Positions 1 through 11,529 of a stretch of DNA of 64,000 nucleotides are shown piece after piece (the stretch's first letter is position 1; each line of letters opens with the position of its first letter). Position numbers and translations under genes: made by a program. The stretch comes from Pseudoscleropodium purum (lineage: Eukaryota > Streptophyta > Bryopsida > Hypnales > Brachytheciaceae), in contig OZ017795.1 of the NCBI GenBank assembly GCA_963969395.1, positions 25,029,063-25,093,062 of the forward strand, written 5' to 3'. Below the pieces are notes generated by a model that had not been told where the DNA came from, ran no database searches, and saw only the letters and a list, made by a program, of their open reading frames with translations.

Positions 1-1760
1 CAATAAACCACAATACATAAGTTTTCAAAGCCTCCTTTAAACTTCAACTTTTTACCTAAATTTTAGTTTGATTATGCTACCACAACTTAACAAACTCAAA
101 TGGTATAAGTAATAATTTTTTTGGAAAGTTAATATAATTTTTATTTCTTTTATAACTTTCTAATCATTCTAATACTCTATTCAACTTCTATGGTCACCCT
201 AAGTTTTGGCCCTTAAAATTAAAAATAATAGACTATTAACTCCTATTTCCTTCATTGTCTTAAGTTCAAAGGTAAGATTAACATACAAGTTTTTAGTGCA
301 AGTCTTCTTATGAATGCTTTAGAAAGAGAAGAAAAGTCTATTTAAAAATTGAAAATGAAGGTTAGTTACTAAAATTTTAGTTCAACAATTAGAATATTGC
401 CTTTCAAACTAACCACTATTCAAGTTGAATTAAACATTACAACTATAGGTTATTTGTTGTTTTTAGTTTATTATTTTTAAGTTAAAGACATAAAATATAT
501 TACTAAATGATATAAAAAGAAAGAAAATAAACAAAAGGTCTTACTATTGTTGAAAGAAAATGGTAGCAAACCTCTTTTCACTTCAAAGGATGCTACGATC
601 TTGTTTTAAGTTCAAATTCAACTTAATTTGACTTTTTGATTCTTCAACAAAAAGTTTTAAGTACTCTTTAATTTTCAATTTATTATATAGGACAAATAGA
701 AAGATATGTCCAACAAATCAAGATTTAAAGGAGAAAAATAAATTAAATACAACCTGCATAGATAAATCTAAACCTTTAGTCACTTTCATACCTACAATTT
801 TTGTTCACAACTTTCAAAAAATATAAACTAAACTTTATTAAAATCATAACAATAATGCTTATCTTCTAAAACAAGTTTTAACTCAAAAAAAATTGTTGAC
901 AGAAAGTTATGACCTTTCAAACTCTTAGTTGATTATGTACTATGGCAATTGATTTCTTTTTTATTCAATTATTAATAATTTTTATATGCATGCTCCTAAT
1001 TGAGTGAATCTTAACTTTTTTAAAAGCTAACAGTAAGGAAAAAATTCCCTTAAAGTCTTAAACTTAAAAATAAATAACCCCATACACTATAGATGAGAAA
1101 AATTAAGAGTAAGTGATAAAAATGCTTTTCTACTCTCACTCATGTAACTATTGTTGAGTAGCTTATGAAGGTGAAAGGAGATGAAAAAGAGAATGAAGAG
1201 TAAAGTGTAGATGTAGGTGAAAAATGTGTTGTAAAAGAATGTGATGTTTATTGCTTTCCATAACTCCTTTTTATAGATTTGTAAGTCTCAATATTTTCTT
1301 TTTTCTTTTCTTTAAAGGTTTTTAATCTATAACTTCAACTCTTGCTCTTTGGATCTTCACATTAAAATACACCTCCTTGTAACATGTTTTTCACTTTTAT
1401 GCTGGCCAACAATCTCTTACACCCTATATTATAAGAGCTTTTTTACTTTGATTCACTAAACCTCTACTCATTTTATCCCATATAATTGTACCCATCTTAC
1501 GTTTTACATTCTACATATCTATAAAATGTTCAACTACCTTTTACAATTTACATTGTAAGAGCTTTTGAACTTTCATTCTTTAAAGTTTCAATCATCTTCT
1601 TTTATATATTTGTACTTCCCTTATGTCTTACACATTATAAGAAGTTTTGGACTTTGATCCCTTGCTTTTTTCAAAAGTTCTTATATTAGGATTCCTACCT
1701 CTGTAACCCATCTCTCTCTATATATATATTTTTTATAAAATTTACATATATTTGGTTCAA
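1..1760. other. AT-rich intergenic DNA, no gene seen
   Basis: No reading frame of convincing composition is present. The first ~50 bases (around 'accacaataca') and the pyrimidine-rich stretch near 1.25-1.32 kb loosely resemble 16.5 kb and 17.15-17.23 kb, so both places may hold remnants of one repeat family. That is a by-eye similarity over short stretches only. Confidence 0.35.
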
Positions 1761-2149
1761 TGCCATTATTGATTGTAGAAACTACCAACTATTTTACAAT
1801 AAAATGCCTAAATACTTTATTTGCCCTTGAATTCATCTCTAAAATGTTTTAAAAAAAAAATGAGCACTCATGATGAAATCTAATCATCAGGATTGTCTTC
1901 TCGGACAGACAGACACCTGGATAGACAAATGTGTAACAACGTCTAGTAGATCCTCCGCGACATCCAGTAAAGTCAAATTTATCCTTTGACTTTTTTAAAA
2001 TTATCCCCATTTTACCTAGACCACTTGGATACCATGTGGCATTTGCGTGGCACATTATAGGGCGCATAAGGGTAAACGACGACCTCTTATAGGGTGACTT
2101 CTTGTACCACAATTCAAAATTGCCACTTTTGTAGCATTCATCCAAAAAA

Positions 2150-3550
2150 ATATTTAAAATGTTTTTTTTTTTCAAATCTAACCGTAAGATCGTGTACTTT
2201 ACTTGTCTAAGATCATGTGGTAAAAATTTTATGAAGTTTGATAGTATAGATTGAAAGATATTAGCATTCAAAATTTTTTGGAACCTTTGCCTGCAATTTC
2301 AGATGACTTTAACCACCATTTGTGGAAATTTTTAAATTATAGACCTTGAATCAAAAGTCTAAGGGAAAAAAATCTCAAAAAATCAACACTTGATTTTCAA
2401 TTCTTTCAATTTTTTAAAGTAGGATTAGGGCCAAGATTGATTAAAAACTTAAATTACTAATAGCTGTAAAATGGAATTGAAACACAATAAGGGTGATTGC
2501 AAGAAACACTTGTCTTTCTTTGTTGACCCCTTGGCCCTAAACAAGTGAAATTTTGCTCATAACTTTTGCATCATATGTCAATTTTCTATGAATTCTCTAT
2601 GAAAGTATAGATGGTATTTATAAACATTGATTGATTTTTAAAAATCTTTTTAAAATTAATTTATTATTTTAAAAATAATCCCCATAGCAATGTTTTTGAA
2701 TCGAAAATACAAATTTAAAGCCCAAAATTGGATTACAAGGATTTTATAAGTTACATAAGCCTATAAAAAGATTTTCTAAAATAATAAAATATACACCTTC
2801 TACATGTACTCAAAATTTATTCCTTTTATACAAGTGTAGAAAATAGAATTTTTTTCATCCAAAGATTAAAAAATGTATTGTTTTATTTTATTTTTTGAAT
2901 CTTTTACTATTTTCTAAAAATATCACATTAAAGTATTCATTTCTTTGGCAATTTTTGTTCTTGTTTTTCTATACATAAGTTTAAAAAAACATTCTAGGTT
3001 TGAATTTTTAGAAACATCATGTTTTCCATGATTTACAATTAATTCATGTTTTATTTTATTTTAAAATAAATTATTTCAAAAGTCCCAATATTCATTGAAA
3101 TAGGCTGTTTTGAGAAATAAATGGCAAGTGATTTTTGCAGTGACACATAATCCCAATGTTAAGATTGTTTTCAAAAAAAATTTAATCTTGTCAAACAAGT
3201 TTTTAGAAAAATTGTAAAAATTGCATTAAAAAATGAATCCTATAAGTTATTTTTTGAAGAAAATGCTTAAGTTGTCCAAAAAACAAGATTGTCCATAATT
3301 TTCTCATCACTAGTCTATATAGAATATATCAAAGCTTCATATGTAGACAAAAATATAATATTTGAGGAAAAAAAAATCATTTTGACTTATTATGATTTTA
3401 TGCTATTTTTTACTTTCATTTTCAATTTAGGGTGGTATGACTTTTGGTTTTAGACACCAAAATTTTAAAAAAATTTTAAAAATTATATTTCCATTAAGAT
3501 GATGTATTTTTCTATCTTCGAAAAAAGTTTCAAAAAATTTGAAAAGAAAA
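2150..3550 (+). repeat. Dispersed AT-rich repeat, family R1, copy 1
   Basis: This stretch aligns by eye with 35.2-36.1 kb and 58.05-58.7 kb. Shared landmarks, in order, are a sequence around 'gattgaaagatatt', a 'cttgattttcaattctt' block, a 'taatagct...aaatggaattgaaaca' block and a 'ttttctcatca' block. No coding potential is visible. The family is unclassified. Copies differ by many substitutions and small indels, so they are old. Confidence 0.5.
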
Positions 3551-4600
3551 AATTGAGATTTTATATACCTATATAAACTCTTTAGAGTCTTCAAAGACAA
3601 TTCTTGGTTTTTTAGGAGTCAAAACACAACTTCATCTTTGTTAACTTTTTTAGACAATAGTTTAGAAGGAAATAAACTAGAGTGAACTATTTGACAAAAC
3701 ATTGGTGCAAAAAACTACTTTGAAGTCTTTATCAACCATGGTTTATCCATGAGCAAGTTTACCACCTATCCACATGACAATTGCTTCTTCAAATCATGCT
3801 CAATGAATTCACTAAACTTTGTCACAAAGTACCTTACTACCAATGTATTTTCAAATACTTCATTTTCATTTTTTCTATATCATTAATTTTCATCAAGTAA
3901 ATTAATTTTTCATTAGAATACAAGATAGATTCTTTTAGATACTTATGCTATGTTTGCATGTTCTTTATGTTTTTCTTTAAATGCTACGGCTTATATACAT
4001 AGAAAAACTATAGAGCCCACACCTAAATGGTTTTTCATGTTTTCAAAATTTTTTTCCTTGGTAGAGTATATGTAATGAATCTTGAGAGACTCAAAAATGA
4101 TATCAAGGCACCTAAAAATGAATCCATATAGTTCCCTAATGCTTTTTTTTTCATTATTTTTTCACTCATTCTTAAATACACCAAAATTTTTAGTTGGACA
4201 ACCAAATTATTTATTTTCAATGCATAATTACTAGAAAGAGCTTGCAAATCACAATAATGATCTTTGTACTATGTATATGGATGATTTGAAGAACAAGAGC
4301 AATTTTTGAATAAACCACCTTATAAAGACCACAAAATTCCAAAAGAATTCCAAAAAATTTTCTAAAGGAAAAAAAATAAAGCATTTAAACTCTTGAAAGC
4401 TAGTGGAAGAAACGGAAGGGAAATAAATAACAAATGAATTTGAAAAATTTGAAAAATAAATTGTTTATAGGTCTTCATGACATATGAAAACCTTAGAATA
4501 AAAAATATTAATAAATAAATTTTCAATTAGAAAGGAAAAAAGGTGAAGAAACTTGAAATCTCCTTTTAATTGCCAAAATTGCTAAAATAAAAGAAGATGT
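3551..4600. other. AT-rich DNA, nothing recognised
   Basis: Only short reading frames of low-complexity composition (Lys/Asn/Phe/Ile rich) occur here. I see no motif, terminal repeat or RNA gene. Confidence 0.4.
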
Positions 4601-4689
4601 TCTTAACCTCTTATTTAAACTTTTGTCCTTTATTTTTTATTTATAAAATGTATAGAGACAAGAAGAAGAAAAAATATGTCTATTTTTTG

Positions 4690-5200
4690 GAGAAAGAAAA
4701 GTTAATAGTTTCCATCTCACATGAGATCACCTGTAAGAGGTCACATAAAACAAGAGGTTTTTCAATCACTTCAAGTTGCCTTAAACCTCAAGTTGCCTTT
4801 TGAATTCAAAAGATACCCAATTTCCGGATTAAAAAAAGGAAATGACTCCCCACTCCACTCAAGTTTCTCTAGATAAAAGGTTGCCTATAAGAGAAGGCCC
4901 TAAATCCAAACTTACCTTTGCAACACAAATATAGACAATTTTTGAATAAAAAAAGGCAACAACTCTCACTTATACTCGCAAGTGCCCTAAACAAGAGGTC
5001 ACCCTTAAGAAGTTGCCCAAGATAAGAAGTCGCCTACTTGTGGATGCTCTAAACCCAAAGCCATCCTAAATTTGAAGTTGCCCTTAGAATTTAAAATTTA
5101 GCCAAAATTTGAAGAAATAGAAAGCAATGGCTCTCACCTCCATCCACGGTCACCCTAAATAAAAGGTTGCTTTGAAGAAGTCTTCCAATTCATTATTAGG
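4690..5200. repeat. Degenerate short-motif repeat ('aagttgccc/aggtcaccc')
   Basis: The motif family aagttgccc, aggtcaccc, aagtcgcc and aggttgcc recurs every ~20-50 bases. It resembles the ggcaac/ggcgac core of the GC-richer array at 6.1-7.3 kb and may be a decayed edge of it. No gene is visible. Confidence 0.4.
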
Positions 5201-5279
5201 AAGACTCTTTAAGAATCACAAAAAATGAATAGTAAATTTTTTGCTTAAACATTCATTCAACATTTTAATTTTTAATTTA

Positions 5280-5960
5280 GAAAATTCAAATAATATTTTT
5301 ATTAGGATGAGTTTTTTCAATTGAAAAAAAATCACAATTTGTAACTTAACTCTCCACCATTTTTTTATTGAAAAAATCAAAGCACAAAGTAATTATGATT
5401 AGAAGGAGTTTTGAAAAATTGCAAAAAATTAAATATGGAATTTTTTACTTACATTTCCACCTAAGTTTATTTTTAATATTAAGAATTAATATAGCAAATG
5501 ATTCATCCTTACAAATTTATTGAGAATAACTAGAAATTAAAAGGAAAATCATTATTTTAATCACCACCATTTATTCTTTATTGTAAATAAACTTGAAAAA
5601 TAATATATGAATAGGATGATTTTTGAAATTGAAAAAATAAATAGATAAGTTATGGCTTAAATATCAATCAAATATTTTTATTTTAAAATCAAAATAATCA
5701 AAATTCACAATTAAGAGAAGTCTTGGCAAATTTCAAAAATTCAAAAGAAAAGTTATCACTTCAATTTCTACCCATTATTTATATTTTAAAAAATAAATCA
5801 CAAGTAGTAGATGAGTAGGATGAATTTTTGAAAATTGCAATAAATAATATAAAGTACTCTATAAAAAAAGTTCTTCAAATCATCACCCTTTGTTTATTAT
5901 ATTTAAAATCAAGGTGACGAATCATTCATTCATTATTATTATAGAAGATTGGTCCTTCAC
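5280..5960 (-). repeat. Degenerate AT-rich array, inverted block
   Basis: Successive stretches of ~130-160 bases repeat a pattern of a Lys-rich run, 'ttgcaaaaaatta', 'gaa(t)ttttta ctta' and 'aatgattca'. Read on the minus strand, it resembles the units of the 7.69-8.9 kb and 10.44-11.28 kb blocks. So this block lies in the opposite orientation, with the minisatellite-like block between them. Confidence 0.4.
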
Positions 5961-6079
5961 ACCATTGATCAATAGAATTTTGTTAGTTTTAAAAAAATAT
6001 AAGCTGAAGGGATAACTTCAAGAAGGCTACCACAAATACTAGAAAGTCACCTCCCTTGAATAAACAATTTTTTTATAGC

Positions 6080-7330
6080 AAAAGGTGCATGTAGGTAAAG
6101 GTAACCATGGGTGTAAGAAAGCTCATCACCTTGAAGCAACAATGTTTCTCATGAAAGAGTGCATGCAAATGATGGCAACCATGTGTCAAGCAACTGCTTG
6201 TGAGGTGACCATGGGTGTATAAAAGGAAATTTTTCGAACAAAGAAGTTTCCTCCTTCACAGGGCGCATGCAAATGAAGGTCACCGCAGGTGTGCAAAAGG
6301 AAAATTCTTTGAACAAAGAAGTTTCTTCATAACCTTCAAGGGGCACATACACATTAGAAGATTTTTGAGGCCTCTGGATGCCTGCAAGTTATCACAGCCT
6401 GTGAACATAGGGAACAGGTTTGGTGTAGAGGTCTGACGTGGCCGAGACCTTGCCATGTCATTGACCAATTTTTATTTTTTTTATGAAAAAGAAAATTTTG
6501 ACAACGGTCCATTCCCCTCACTACGGGGAACAACTGCGGGGGAACAGGCCCGAAACATGCTTGTGGACACCCCAAAACTCTTCTAATGGATAAAGGCAAC
6601 CATGGGCAGGACAACCGTGGGTGGGGCAACTACAAGTGGGTGACTGTGGGTGGATAAAAGCAAAACACTTTGGACAACCTTTGAAGTTTTCTTCTTTAAA
6701 GGGCGTATACAGATGAAGGTGACTGTGGGTAGGGCGATTACGGATGGGGAAATTGTAGGTGAACAAAAGCAAAACACTTTGAGCAAATATTGAGGTTTTC
6801 TTCCTCAAAGGGTGCATATGGATGAAGGCAACCACGGGTGGGGCGACTACTGGTGGATAAAAGCAAAACAATTTGGACAACCTTTGAGGTTTTCTTCCTC
6901 AAAAGGTGCATACGGATGGAGGCGACTACGGATAGGGCGACTGCAAGTGGGTGGGGTGATTGCAGGTGGATAAAAGGAAAGCCCTGTGGACAAAGACATT
7001 TTTTCCCTCGAGAGGCAACTGCAGATGGGGTGACCGTGGGTAGACAAAAGTAAAACAGTTTAAGCAAAAATTAAGGTTTTCTTCCTCAAAGGGTGCATAC
7101 AAATTAAGGTGACCACAAGTGGGGCAACTGTGGATGGAACGACTATGGGTGGAAAAAAAGAAAGCCTTTTAAACAAAGAGATTTTTTCCTTCAAGGGGCA
7201 CATGCAAATGAAGGCAACCGCGGGTGGGGCGGCTGTAGGTGGATATAGGAGAAGTCTTTTGGACAAAAAAATTCTTCTTTGAAGGGCTGACTGCAACTAG
7301 GGTGATAGTAAATGGAATCACTCCAGTAAG
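6080..7330 (+). repeat. Minisatellite-like complex tandem repeat
   Basis: A degenerate unit recurs with starts near 6700, 6810, 6903, 7089 and 7195 (spacing ~93-110 bases, once about double). Each unit has a 'gggtgcatac-gatgaagg' head, one or more ~18-base modules of the type ggtggggcgactgtgggt, a 'ggataaaagcaaaac' stretch and a 'tttgaggttttcttcctcaaa' tail. The block is far richer in G on the plus strand than its surroundings. It gives rise to many overlapping open frames on both strands that share the repeat. I regard these as non-coding because they occur in several frames and follow the repeat period. Confidence 0.7.
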
Positions 7331-7689
7331 AGAAAAGGTCATAAATTTACAATCTACCAAAATCAATTTACAATCAATCGCAATTATGTGAGGAAATGGA
7401 TTAATGGCACTTTGAAAGACTCTTTCGATAAAAACATACTTGACAACAATAGACTTATGGACATTTTTTTCCTTGTTTTGAAGGAATGAATAGAAAAACT
7501 ATTGATGGGGCAACCTAAGGTAGAAGAAAAATTTATTTCCTTCAAAACATATTTTTTCTCCTTCAAGGAATTCATGTGGATGGGATGATGATGTGAAAAC
7601 CTACCAAAAGAAGGCTATACAAAGTAGACAAAAGGCCAATATCCTTCAAAAATAAAACATAGAGATTAAAATAAGAGCTCATTGATTCA

Positions 7690-8905
7690 TTTTTTCAATT
7701 TTCAAATAATCATTCAATAAATAAATAAAATATGAGATAGAGATTTAAGTAAGAATTTTTTATTCATGCTTAGAAATTGTCCTATACTCTTTCTGATCAT
7801 GAATGATTTATCAATTTGAATATGTAAATACAAAATGAAGGATGGTAATTTTGGTAAAAAAAACTTTCTTTTTAATTTTTGCAACTCTCCCCTTGTCCTA
7901 CTAATCATATTTTTTAGTTATGTTGATCTAAAAGTAAAAAAATAAAAAGTGAAGATTTAAATATAAACTTTCCCTTTTTTATGCAATCTTCAAAGAATTA
8001 TTCTACTCATGCATTTAACTACCACATTGATTTAACAATAAAGAACAAAGGATTCAAATTGAAATAAAAATGCTCCAATTTATTTTTGTAATTTCCAAAG
8101 AATCATACTAATATACTATTTGTCACTTTCACTTTATACATAAAAAATAGAAGGGAGAGAATTAAGTAAAAACTTCCCTATTTAGTTTTTGCATCCCTCA
8201 AAGAGTCTTCATGATTTTGAATTATTTGTCCTATTGATCTCAAAATAAAATAAAGGATAAAAATTTAAGTACAAACTACATTATTTATTTTTTCAATTCT
8301 CTAAGACTCTCTCTAATCATGAATTATTTATTACTCTATTTTTATAAATAAAAATGAAAGTAAAAAAAATGAAAGTAAATACTTTCTTTTTAAAATTTTG
8401 CAGTTTTCATAGAGCACTCATCATAAATTCATTTTCAAGTTCAATTTAAAAGTGATAAATAAAGTATAGAGATTTAAGTAAGAACTCCCCTAATTATTTT
8501 TTGCAACTCTTTTAGAGTCTTTATAAATATAAAGTATTTTTCATTTTGATTATGTAAATACAAAGTAGAGACTACAACTTTGAATACTAACTTTCCTACT
8601 TATTTTTGACAATTTCAAAAAATCTTTCTAATTAGAAATCATTTAATTTTCATGTTGATTTTAAAATTTTAAAATGTAGAGTGGAGATTTAAAGATCTTT
8701 TCCATTTGAATTTGCAATTTATAGGAAATCAACCTATTTAATATTTATGAATCATTTGTCAAGTGGATCCAAAAATAAAATCAAAATGGTGGAAAATTAT
8801 GTGAGATTCTTATTTTTAGCATTTACAATTCTCAAAAAGTTTCTCTAATCAGAAGTAAATTGTCACATTTATTTTCAAATAAAACATGAATAGTTTTGAT
8901 TTGAA
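7690..8905 (+). repeat. Degenerate AT-rich tandem array, block 1
   Basis: Units of roughly 130-170 bases repeat the order 'gtagagatttaagtaa-aactt', 'ttatttttgcaa-tctc', 'aagagtctttctaatcatgaatta' and 'tttgtca-tttgattt'. The same unit resumes at 10.44-11.28 kb. No protein-coding signal is present. The period is imprecise, as expected of an old satellite-like or amplified element-derived array. Confidence 0.5.
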
Positions 8906-8925
8906 TAAAGAATTTCTTACCCTAA

Positions 8926-8952
8926 ACCCTAAATCCTAAACTCCAAATCCTA
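8926..8952 (+). repeat. Short interstitial telomere-like repeat
   Basis: About two good CCCTAAA units with flanking imperfect ones. Similar short stretches occur near 10408-10425 and 41612-41650. Plant telomere repeats are TTTAGGG; a stretch this short is more likely an internal relic or chance than a former chromosome end. Confidence 0.5.
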
Positions 8953-9119
8953 TGTCTTGTTACACTATGTAACATGCTTTTTTATTTAGAAGTTTATGGG
9001 TATATAAACTTTTTTGGAATAATTTCTGGAATAATTAGACAATTCATAACAAAAAGATTTAAAAAAAAAATAGAAACTAAATTAATATGCATCCACTTTT
9101 TGAATGTGGTTTTGTTCTC

Positions 9120-10330
9120 CTTTGTGGAGCATATATAATGAGTTAGTAATTTTTGGGTTATTGAGTACTAAACTTTTTAACTACTAAAAAGTAGTAAATT
9201 TATACACTTATTAGTTCATTTAGTAATGTGTTTTCCCACCTTCTCTCCCACCTAGTGCATTAATAATGGGATGTATATTAGTACTTCAATTACTCAAAGC
9301 TTATCAATTACTTTAAATTTAACCAAGTTTAGTACCCATTTAAAATTTGATTGGTTAAGCTTAATAAATGATTAACTTAGCTAGTACTAAGTTGGTTAAT
9401 AAATCTTCACTACTTTACCTAATGTGGTGATTAAGCCATTGGGTTGATTTGGCCAATTAATGGGTTGGATGGGCCATGCATCCCTAATAATTAAGCCATT
9501 GGGCTAATGTGGTTAGTACATGAGCTGGATGGGCCATGTATTCCTGGTAATTAAGTCATTGGGTTGATTTGACAAGTACACAAACTAGATGGGCCTTACA
9601 TCTTTGATTAAGGAAGCTACCAACTCCACTATATACCTTTGGCCCTAGATACCTCTACTTATTCATTAGACTTCAGAGATTGAGCTCATTTTGGTACTTT
9701 TTGTTGATAAGTAGTAAAATGATTACAAGCTCTATCCAATGATTTAGTTTGCTAGAGGTACTAAGGATAAAATATATGGCTACATCAATATTGATCATAG
9801 GTCCTCAAACTTTGGTTTTCCAATCTTGTATCTATGTTTCTATGAGTATTTCTTTGTTTACCAATGGATTTATTTTGTGTGATGTTATTATCTTGTGTTG
9901 GTTTTTTATTTACTATGACAATGATAAGAAGTAGTTGTGGACTTAAGACACCTCATCTACAACTAACATAACATTTTGTGTGTTTTGTTGGCCATAGGGA
10001 TAGATAAGGTCTACAACCTCTGTAAGTAATTTATTGCTATAGCTCTTTTCAAGATTTTGACTACTTCATAGGATTTTGATCTTATGTCGCATCTCATGCA
10101 ACATCCTATTTTATATATCAATTAGTCATTAAGAACTATGAGTGAATACCTTATAGGAAACATTAGTTATAAATTTTTTATCATATATAGCAAGATTTTT
10201 GAACTCTTACTATATTCTACTGCAATGATAAATGAGGATATTTGAAGATTATTTACTTGATGTGATGGATGCCTTCTCTATCTTCTATGACTTGTTCTTA
10301 TCATGATTGAGAATGTTTGTTAAGAATTGA
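9120..10330. other. Unclassified moderately AT-rich DNA
   Basis: The stretch breaks the AT-rich array into two blocks and so may be an insertion. It contains a clean 60-base tandem triplication (listed separately), a TATA-like 'ctatatacc' near 9630 and short open frames only. I could not find matching terminal repeats. Confidence 0.35.
9430..9610 (+). repeat. 60-bp tandem repeat, three copies
   Basis: Copies begin at 9430, 9490 and 9550 with the phrase 'attaagccattgggtt', each followed by a 'gatgggccatg-catccc' phrase, giving an exact 60-base period. Divergence between copies is modest. Confidence 0.8.
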
Positions 10331-10439
10331 AAAGAGGAACCTCATCTAAGGGATGTTCCACCAACCCTCCCCAATTTCCTAAATCCAATATTAGAAAGAC
10401 TCCTAAAATCCCAAACCCTAAACTCACCCTTTTTGAAGA

Positions 10440-11280
10440 GCCGTCACATAATTATAAATAATTTTTCATGTTGATCTAATAAAAATAAATAAATAAAGGG
10501 TGGAGATTTAAATAAAAACTTTTCTATTATTTTTTTACAATTTTCAAAGAGAAATTCTACTTATTTATGTATTATCTATCACTTTAGTTTTAGAAAAAAA
10601 CTATATAGGATAGAAATGGAAATAAGAACATGTCTAATTAAATTTTTCAATTTACAAAAATCATCTTATTTATGTGTTATTTTTTCATGTTGACTAAAAA
10701 ATTAAAAGTATAAGGTGAATATTGAAACTATGTATTTATTTCTTGAAGTTTTTTTAGACTCCTTCTATTGATAAGTTATTTGTCACTTTCATTTTATATA
10801 TACAACTAAAATTAAATGATGATGATTTAAGTAAAAACTTTATTTAAAATTTTTTTCACTTTTTAATTACTTGTCACATTATTTGTTACATTGTTTTAAA
10901 ATAAATAAATAAAGAGTGGATATTTAAATTAAAGCTTTTTAATATATTTCTTGCACAATTTTAATCTTAGACTCTTTTCTAATTATGAAATATTTGTCAA
11001 TTTCATTTTATAAAAAAAACTAATAGATGGAGATTTAAATTAGATCTTTGCCATTGATTTTTTGTAATTTTGAATGACTCATCCTACTTAAGTATTATTT
11101 GTAGTGTTGATTTAAAATTCAAAATATATAGGATGGAAAATTAAGTTAATACTTTAACTTGTAATTTTTGTAACTATCTAAGATTCTTTACTATTATGAT
11201 TTATTTTCCACATTTCTTTTAAAAATAAAAAATTGAACATAAAGATTTAAATAAAATTAGAGATTGGAATAGAAATTAGA
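10440..11280 (+). repeat. Degenerate AT-rich tandem array, block 2
   Basis: The unit is the same as at 7.69-8.9 kb ('ggagatttaaat-aaaactttt', 'tttttgcaattt', 'catgttgatttaaaa'). It was probably continuous with block 1 before the 8.9-10.4 kb sequence came between them. Confidence 0.5.
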
Positions 11281-11289
11281 TTTTCCTTC

Positions 11290-11525
11290 TTCCAATAGTT
11301 GTCCCTTTACATGCGGTCACCCTTTTATACATGTGGTTGCCCCTTCACACACAATTGCCCCTTCACACACACATAGTCGCCCCTTTGCACATAAATTAGG
11401 CACCCCTTCACCTACATGCAGTTGCCCTTCACCCGTGGTCGCCCCTTCACTTCCACTCACCCCTTTACCCGTAGTCACCTTCACTAGCGTTTGCCCCTTT
11501 ACCTACGTACGCCCTATGCTAATGT
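11290..11525 (-). repeat. Short-period minisatellite related to the 6-7 kb block
   Basis: On the minus strand the ~18-22-base module 'ggtgaaggggcgaccacgg' repeats about ten times with variation. It shares the 'gggcgac-cgggt' core with the 6.1-7.3 kb array, but in the opposite orientation. Open frames here are repeat artefacts. Confidence 0.6.
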
Positions 11526-11529
11526 GATT

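Noticed and set aside
1849..2271. 140-codon minus-strand open frame
   Set aside because: Phe/Lys-rich composition, no motif, and it runs into the R1 repeat whose other copies are not open. Probably chance.
6149..7366. More than a dozen overlapping open frames on both strands, some over 100 codons
   Set aside because: They follow the period of the minisatellite-like array and appear in several frames of the same repeat.
8926..8952. Former telomere / chromosome end
   Set aside because: Only about two good CCCTAAA units; similarly short stretches at 10.4 and 41.6 kb are also isolated.
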